Shown one piece after another: positions 5,882-8,818 of a stretch of 8,818 bases of DNA. The position numbers and the translations under genes are program-made. Origin of the DNA: Candidatus Wallbacteria bacterium (GTDB taxonomy: Bacteria; Muiribacteriota; UBA6191; JACPRK01); assembly GCA_016199905.1 (NCBI GenBank), contig JACQFU010000101.1:1-8818 (forward strand), read 5' to 3'. The notes below the pieces were generated by a model that saw only the letters and a list, made by a program, of their open reading frames with translations, had not been told where the DNA came from and made no database searches. Position 1 is the stretch's first letter. Every line of letters begins with the position of its first letter.

Positions 5882-7960
5882 TCAAGCTCGCGGCTTCTTG
5901 CGCCGATCGGGCTTCACGGAGCCCGGCTTTCCGGCCAGCGCGAGGAACGCGGCCTCCAGCTCATCCTGGTAGGGCAGGTGGCGGTTGGCTTCGATGGTGG
6001 CGCGCAGGCGGGGGTACTCGAAGAGCGTCTCGAGGATGTACGGAAGGCCCGTGAGCGGGATGCCGGTGAAGTCGAGCGCGACCTGATTGAGCTTCTTCAA
6101 GCCGCCGAACCGCAGCAGCTCGTCGACCATGCGGTGGCCGATCGTGCGAGAGAGCAGGTCGGGGTAGTGGTGCACGACGTACCAGTAGAGCTGGGACTTG
6201 CCGAGGTCGGCGAACTTGTAGCCCCAGTACTTGGCGCCGTAGCCGTCGAGGTGGCCGAACCGGGTGAACCAGGGGAGCCCCGCCGGGTAGAAGCCGGCGC
6301 CGAAGATGGTCGCGGCCAGGCGCTCCCAGATCTTCTGCGGGTCCTGATCGGTGTGCTCGTGGAACTCTAGGTCGAAGAGTGCGTAGAGTATTTGAGTCCG
6401 AAGGTGGCGCGCGGCGAAGCGCTGGTGCTTTCGGTAGACGAGGTGCTTGAGCTCGTCGGTCAGGGGCGCGCCCGTCTTGTAGTGGCGGGCGAGCCGGTCG
6501 AGGACGGCCGGGTCGTAGGCCCAGTTCTCGAAGACCTGCGAGGGCACCTCCACGAGCGAGCGCGGGACGCTGTGACAGCCCAGGGGTTCGGCGTTGATGA
6601 GCAAACCGTGGAGCACGTGCCCGTACTCGTGGAAGCAGGTGTTCACGTCCTCCCACATCAGCCCCTTGGCATCGCCCGGCAGCGACCGCTCCTTGAAGTT
6701 GCAGACCAGGCCCATGTCCGCGGTGCGCGAGGGATAGGCGCTGGCGCGGCCGCGCAGCGTCCAGCAGGCGGCGTGGCTGAACTTCTCGGGACGCGGGTAG
6801 AGATCGAAGGCCACGGCGCCGACCTTTTTTCCCGTGGGCCCGAAGACCGTGTAGCGCTCGACGCGGTGCTTGGCGTCGCCTGCCTCGGCCTTGAAAGTGA
6901 GCCCGTAGAGCTGGGTGGACAGCTCCAGCAACACGGCCACGGTCCGCGGGCCGGAGAGGTACTCCTGCAGGATCTGCGGGTCGAGGCCCTCGGTCGGCGC
7001 GTGCTCCTCCAGGTAGAGCAGGTCCCAGGTATAGATGCGCTCGCCGCCGTTCAACTGGCGGTAGTCGGTCATGCTCTCGCGGAAGCGGCGCGTGGTGCGG
7101 GCGACCAGCTCGTCCAGGCTGTTGCGGACCTCATCGGGAGTGAAGCCCTCGTTCTGCGCTTCCAGGGCGACGTAGCTGGTGTTGGCGACGAGGCGCGAGC
7201 GCTCCCGCCGAAGCTGCCGCAGCCGATCCAGGTCGCCGGCCAAGTCCCCCGTGGCGCGGAAGTACTTGTCGTAGACCAGCTTGCGGACGCGGGCGTCGGG
7301 GTGGGACCGCAGCGTCTCGTTGAAGGTGTCCTGTCGCAGCACCAGGTTCGGCTTCCCGGACTTGGGGCCCTTGCGCAGCGAGCGCGCTTCGTAGGGCGCG
7401 GCCTGCTCGGCCGTCAGCTCCACCAGCACTTCCCGGTCCTTGAGGGCCTTGGAGAAGCGGGTGCCGATCTCGGCCAGCTCGCTGTCGATCGCGTAGATGC
7501 GGCGCTTGCGGTCTTCCGGCAGGTGAACGCCGTTCTGTTCGAAACCCCTCAAAAGGTCCTTCAGGTAGTTAACACGGTCCCACGGCAGGATGGGGCCGAG
7601 GCGCTTGGAGACGTCTTTGATGACGTCGTAGGGCAGGCGGATGGTAAAGAGCCGGCTCCACAGCTTCGACATCAGCTGCGAGGTTTGCTCGGCCTTGTCG
7701 CGGGCGGGCTTGGCCGGGTTGGTGTTGAAGGCCCAGGAGCTGCGCGCCGCGATCTCGTCCAGTTCGCCCAGGACGGCGTCGAAAGCCAGGACGCTCTCCT
7801 CGTAGGTCGTCTTGCCTGCGCGCTTCTTCAGCTCCAGGAGAGCTTTTCCGTGCTTTTCGAGGAGGCCGTTGATGGTCCGCTCGGTGGAGCGGTCCCAGGG
7901 CATGTCGACGGCCAGGAGGGCGCCGGCCGGCCGGATCGCTTCGGGCTTCGTGTTGGTCAT
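5882..7960 (-). CDS. M3 family zinc oligopeptidase (thimet oligopeptidase/OpdA/Dcp-like)
   Basis: A 692-residue metallopeptidase expected to cleave short peptides in the cytosol; no signal peptide is visible. The zinc site is H444-E445-Y446-G447-H448, with E471 in SLVEVPSQVFENW (468-480) as third ligand. The substrate-binding loop GHLDGYGAKYWGY (569-581) has the conserved His and Tyr residues (H570, Y574, Y578, Y581). The N-terminal helical part (about 20-260), including EQNGVHLPEDRKRRI (141-155), follows the OpdA/thimet (M3A) pattern rather than PepF (M3B). Length is normal for M3A. The HExGH tyrosine replaces the usual phenylalanine, a mild variation. The last 15 residues are basic. The ATG at 7960 lies 15 bases after the stop of the secreted-protein gene, so the two are probably co-transcribed; the Shine-Dalgarno is weak (AAGAAA). 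Which physiological peptides it degrades cannot be told. Confidence 0.93.
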   Translation of the reverse strand: MTNTKPEAIRPAGALLAVDMPWDRSTERTINGLLEKHGKALLELKKRAGKTTYEESVLAFDAVLGELDEIAARSSWAFNTNPAKPARDKAEQTSQLMSKLWSRLFTIRLPYDVIKDVSKRLGPILPWDRVNYLKDLLRGFEQNGVHLPEDRKRRIYAIDSELAEIGTRFSKALKDREVLVELTAEQAAPYEARSLRKGPKSGKPNLVLRQDTFNETLRSHPDARVRKLVYDKYFRATGDLAGDLDRLRQLRRERSRLVANTSYVALEAQNEGFTPDEVRNSLDELVARTTRRFRESMTDYRQLNGGERIYTWDLLYLEEHAPTEGLDPQILQEYLSGPRTVAVLLELSTQLYGLTFKAEAGDAKHRVERYTVFGPTGKKVGAVAFDLYPRPEKFSHAACWTLRGRASAYPSRTADMGLVCNFKERSLPGDAKGLMWEDVNTCFHEYGHVLHGLLINAEPLGCHSVPRSLVEVPSQVFENWAYDPAVLDRLARHYKTGAPLTDELKHLVYRKHQRFAARHLRTQILYALFDLEFHEHTDQDPQKIWERLAATIFGAGFYPAGLPWFTRFGHLDGYGAKYWGYKFADLGKSQLYWYVVHHYPDLLSRTIGHRMVDELLRFGGLKKLNQVALDFTGIPLTGLPYILETLFEYPRLRATIEANRHLPYQDELEAAFLALAGKPGSVKPDRRKKPRA

Positions 7961-7975
7961 GAGGTTTTCTTGGCG

Positions 7976-8593
7976 CTATCGCTGCTGCACGGGCTCGTCG
8001 GAGAAGAGGCGGTACTTGGCGCCGTCCTCGCCGGCTTTGATGCGGCGGGTGCCGTACGGGAATTCCACCGAGGCGAGCAGGCGCGTGCCCGCGGCGAGCC
8101 GGGCGCGCTTGCCCTCCGCGGCCTCGAAGTAGCCGCCGATGACGGGCGTCAAGCCCGCGAGGGTCTCGTTGGCCTTGCGCGCCGCCTCGGAGAAGCCGAG
8201 CTTGACGGGGCGCCCTTCTACGGACGGGACCTCGCCGAAGTTGAGGTGCAGGCGGGCCGTGTCGCGCTTGGTTCCCTTGCGCGACTCGAGCACGAAGCCT
8301 TGCCCCTCGGTGCCGTGGCGGATGACGGTGCCGCCGTCGCCCTTGATGTCTTGCGGGACTCGATAGTGGAAGACCTGGTTCCGCTTGGCGGTCTGGGTGT
8401 CGATGGGCTCGAGCAGCTCGATCTCGATCAGCCGGTTGCGGGGCAAGTAGTAGTCGGACGGGGGAATGTTGGGCGCGTGGATGGCGGTCTGCCCCTCGAT
8501 CACGTCCTCCTGCTGGGCGACCGCCGCGGGCTGGGAAACGACGAGAGCCAGCGCGGCCAGAACGAGCGCTGTGGTACGGATGAAGCCTGACAT
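7976..8593 (-). CDS. Secreted protein of unknown function with a beta-rich domain
   Basis: A 205-residue protein with a clear Sec signal peptide: R6, a hydrophobic core (residues 9-20) and a likely signal peptidase I site after AVA at residues 24-26. The mature part resembles a widespread, poorly characterised bacterial domain with the pattern 'I.LLEPI.T..A..N..F..RV..DI...GG.VI..GT.G.G.V' (about 56-105), followed by a strand pair (RLHLNFGEVPSVEGRPVKL, 114-132) and a late 'AGTRLLASVEFP' strand (168-179). Similar alternating beta patterns occur in VirB10/TrbI-like barrels, but that likeness is weak and no secretion genes are present. The start at 8593 is well supported by a perfect Shine-Dalgarno. 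The M3 peptidase gene follows after 15 bases. Location is periplasmic or extracellular; no enzyme motif is visible. Confidence 0.8.
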   Translation of the reverse strand: MSGFIRTTALVLAALALVVSQPAAVAQQEDVIEGQTAIHAPNIPPSDYYLPRNRLIEIELLEPIDTQTAKRNQVFHYRVPQDIKGDGGTVIRHGTEGQGFVLESRKGTKRDTARLHLNFGEVPSVEGRPVKLGFSEAARKANETLAGLTPVIGGYFEAAEGKRARLAAGTRLLASVEFPYGTRRIKAGEDGAKYRLFSDEPVQQR

Positions 8594-8599
8594 GATGCG

Positions 8600-8607
8600 A
8601 CCTCCTT
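8600..8607 (-). promoter_or_regulatory. Strong ribosome binding site for the secreted-protein gene
   Basis: AAGGAGGT on the minus strand, six bases before the ATG at 8593, is a full match to the anti-Shine-Dalgarno core. It rules out the longer reading from 8677, which would add a basic non-signal-like stretch ahead of the signal peptide. Confidence 0.85.
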
Positions 8608-8673
8608 GAAACGAGTGCAGGCGCGGACGTCGCCGCGTCTCCGGGAAATGGGCCTGCCGGTCGAAGGGGCCGG

Positions 8674-8818
8674 TCACCAGTTCGGCCAGAACTTGTCCTT
8701 CGGGAGGCCCAGGCGCCGCCGGACGATCTCCGCCAGTTTGCCGCTGATCTGCGTGTCCTTGACCAGTACGGGATAGGCGGCGATGCCGCCCGGGCGATAG
8801 GACGGGTAGGCCAGGACC
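8674..8818 (-). CDS. C-terminal end of an unidentified protein (cut by the window edge)
   Basis: An open frame enters from the right edge on the minus strand and ends at a TGA read from 8676 to 8674. The 47 visible residues begin VLAYPSYRPGG and end GLPKDKFWPNW. A Lys/Leu/Arg-rich helix (about residues 26-37 of the fragment) precedes the aromatic tail. Codons are G/C-ending as in neighbouring genes, and the strand agrees with the two genes downstream, 80 bases away, so a real gene is likely. The fragment is too short for me to assign a family. Confidence 0.55.
   Translation of the reverse strand, partial: VLAYPSYRPGGIAAYPVLVKDTQISGKLAEIVRRRLGLPKDKFWPNW

Noticed and set aside
6392..8590. A 732-codon plus-strand open frame
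   Set aside because: It lies antisense to the M3 peptidase and the secreted protein, both with clear motifs. The translation has no recognisable domain and reads as the reverse complement of G/C-ending codons, a usual effect of high GC.
8622..8637. Hairpin CGCGG/CCGCG as a terminator between the edge gene and the secreted-protein gene
   Set aside because: The stem is only five pairs, with no T-tract on the minus strand, and the genes may be co-transcribed.

Overview
The window comes from a GC-rich bacterial chromosome. Almost every base lies in a gene, codons favour G/C in the third position, and intergenic gaps are 5 to 160 bases. A lipobox lipoprotein and a periplasmic export signal suggest a Gram-negative cell. 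IspH, a two-domain SagB-like nitroreductase, an M3A oligopeptidase and an FGE-fold protein would suit a soil or sediment lineage of the deltaproteobacterial or acidobacterial kind, but the sequence alone does not fix the taxon. I see no RNA genes, insertion sequences, CRISPR arrays, phage genes or attachment sites.

Layout. (1) 58-1577, plus strand: an Ala/Gly/Pro-rich lipoprotein followed by an FGE/SUMF1-fold protein that lacks the catalytic cysteines. (2) 1590-3980, minus strand: a compact run of ispH, a short AlkA-type DNA glycosylase, a hotdog acyl-CoA thioesterase and a MOSC-domain protein, with gaps of 17, 5 and 17 bases; this looks like one transcript. (3) 3981-4140: a divergent intergenic region with a candidate ispH promoter, a 10-base direct repeat and a palindrome. 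(4) 4141-5814, plus strand: a tandem SagB/nitroreductase-type flavoenzyme standing alone. (5) 5815-5881: a convergent gap with a 14-base palindrome. (6) 5882-8818, minus strand: the C-terminal end of an unidentified protein at the window edge, a secreted protein of unknown function, and a cytosolic M3 zinc oligopeptidase.

How the genes relate. The minus-strand run joins isoprenoid precursor synthesis (IspH) with genes that look like general housekeeping (base excision, thioester hydrolysis, a molybdo-type sulfur-carrier domain). No shared pathway is evident, so co-transcription may reflect compaction only. The main points for a second look are the solitary SagB-like dehydrogenase that keeps the Lys-Tyr pair of azoline dehydrogenases without any cyclodehydratase nearby, the DNA glycosylase that appears to lack about 30 internal residues, and the unusual third-cysteine region of IspH. 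I did not find a clearly new multi-gene system.
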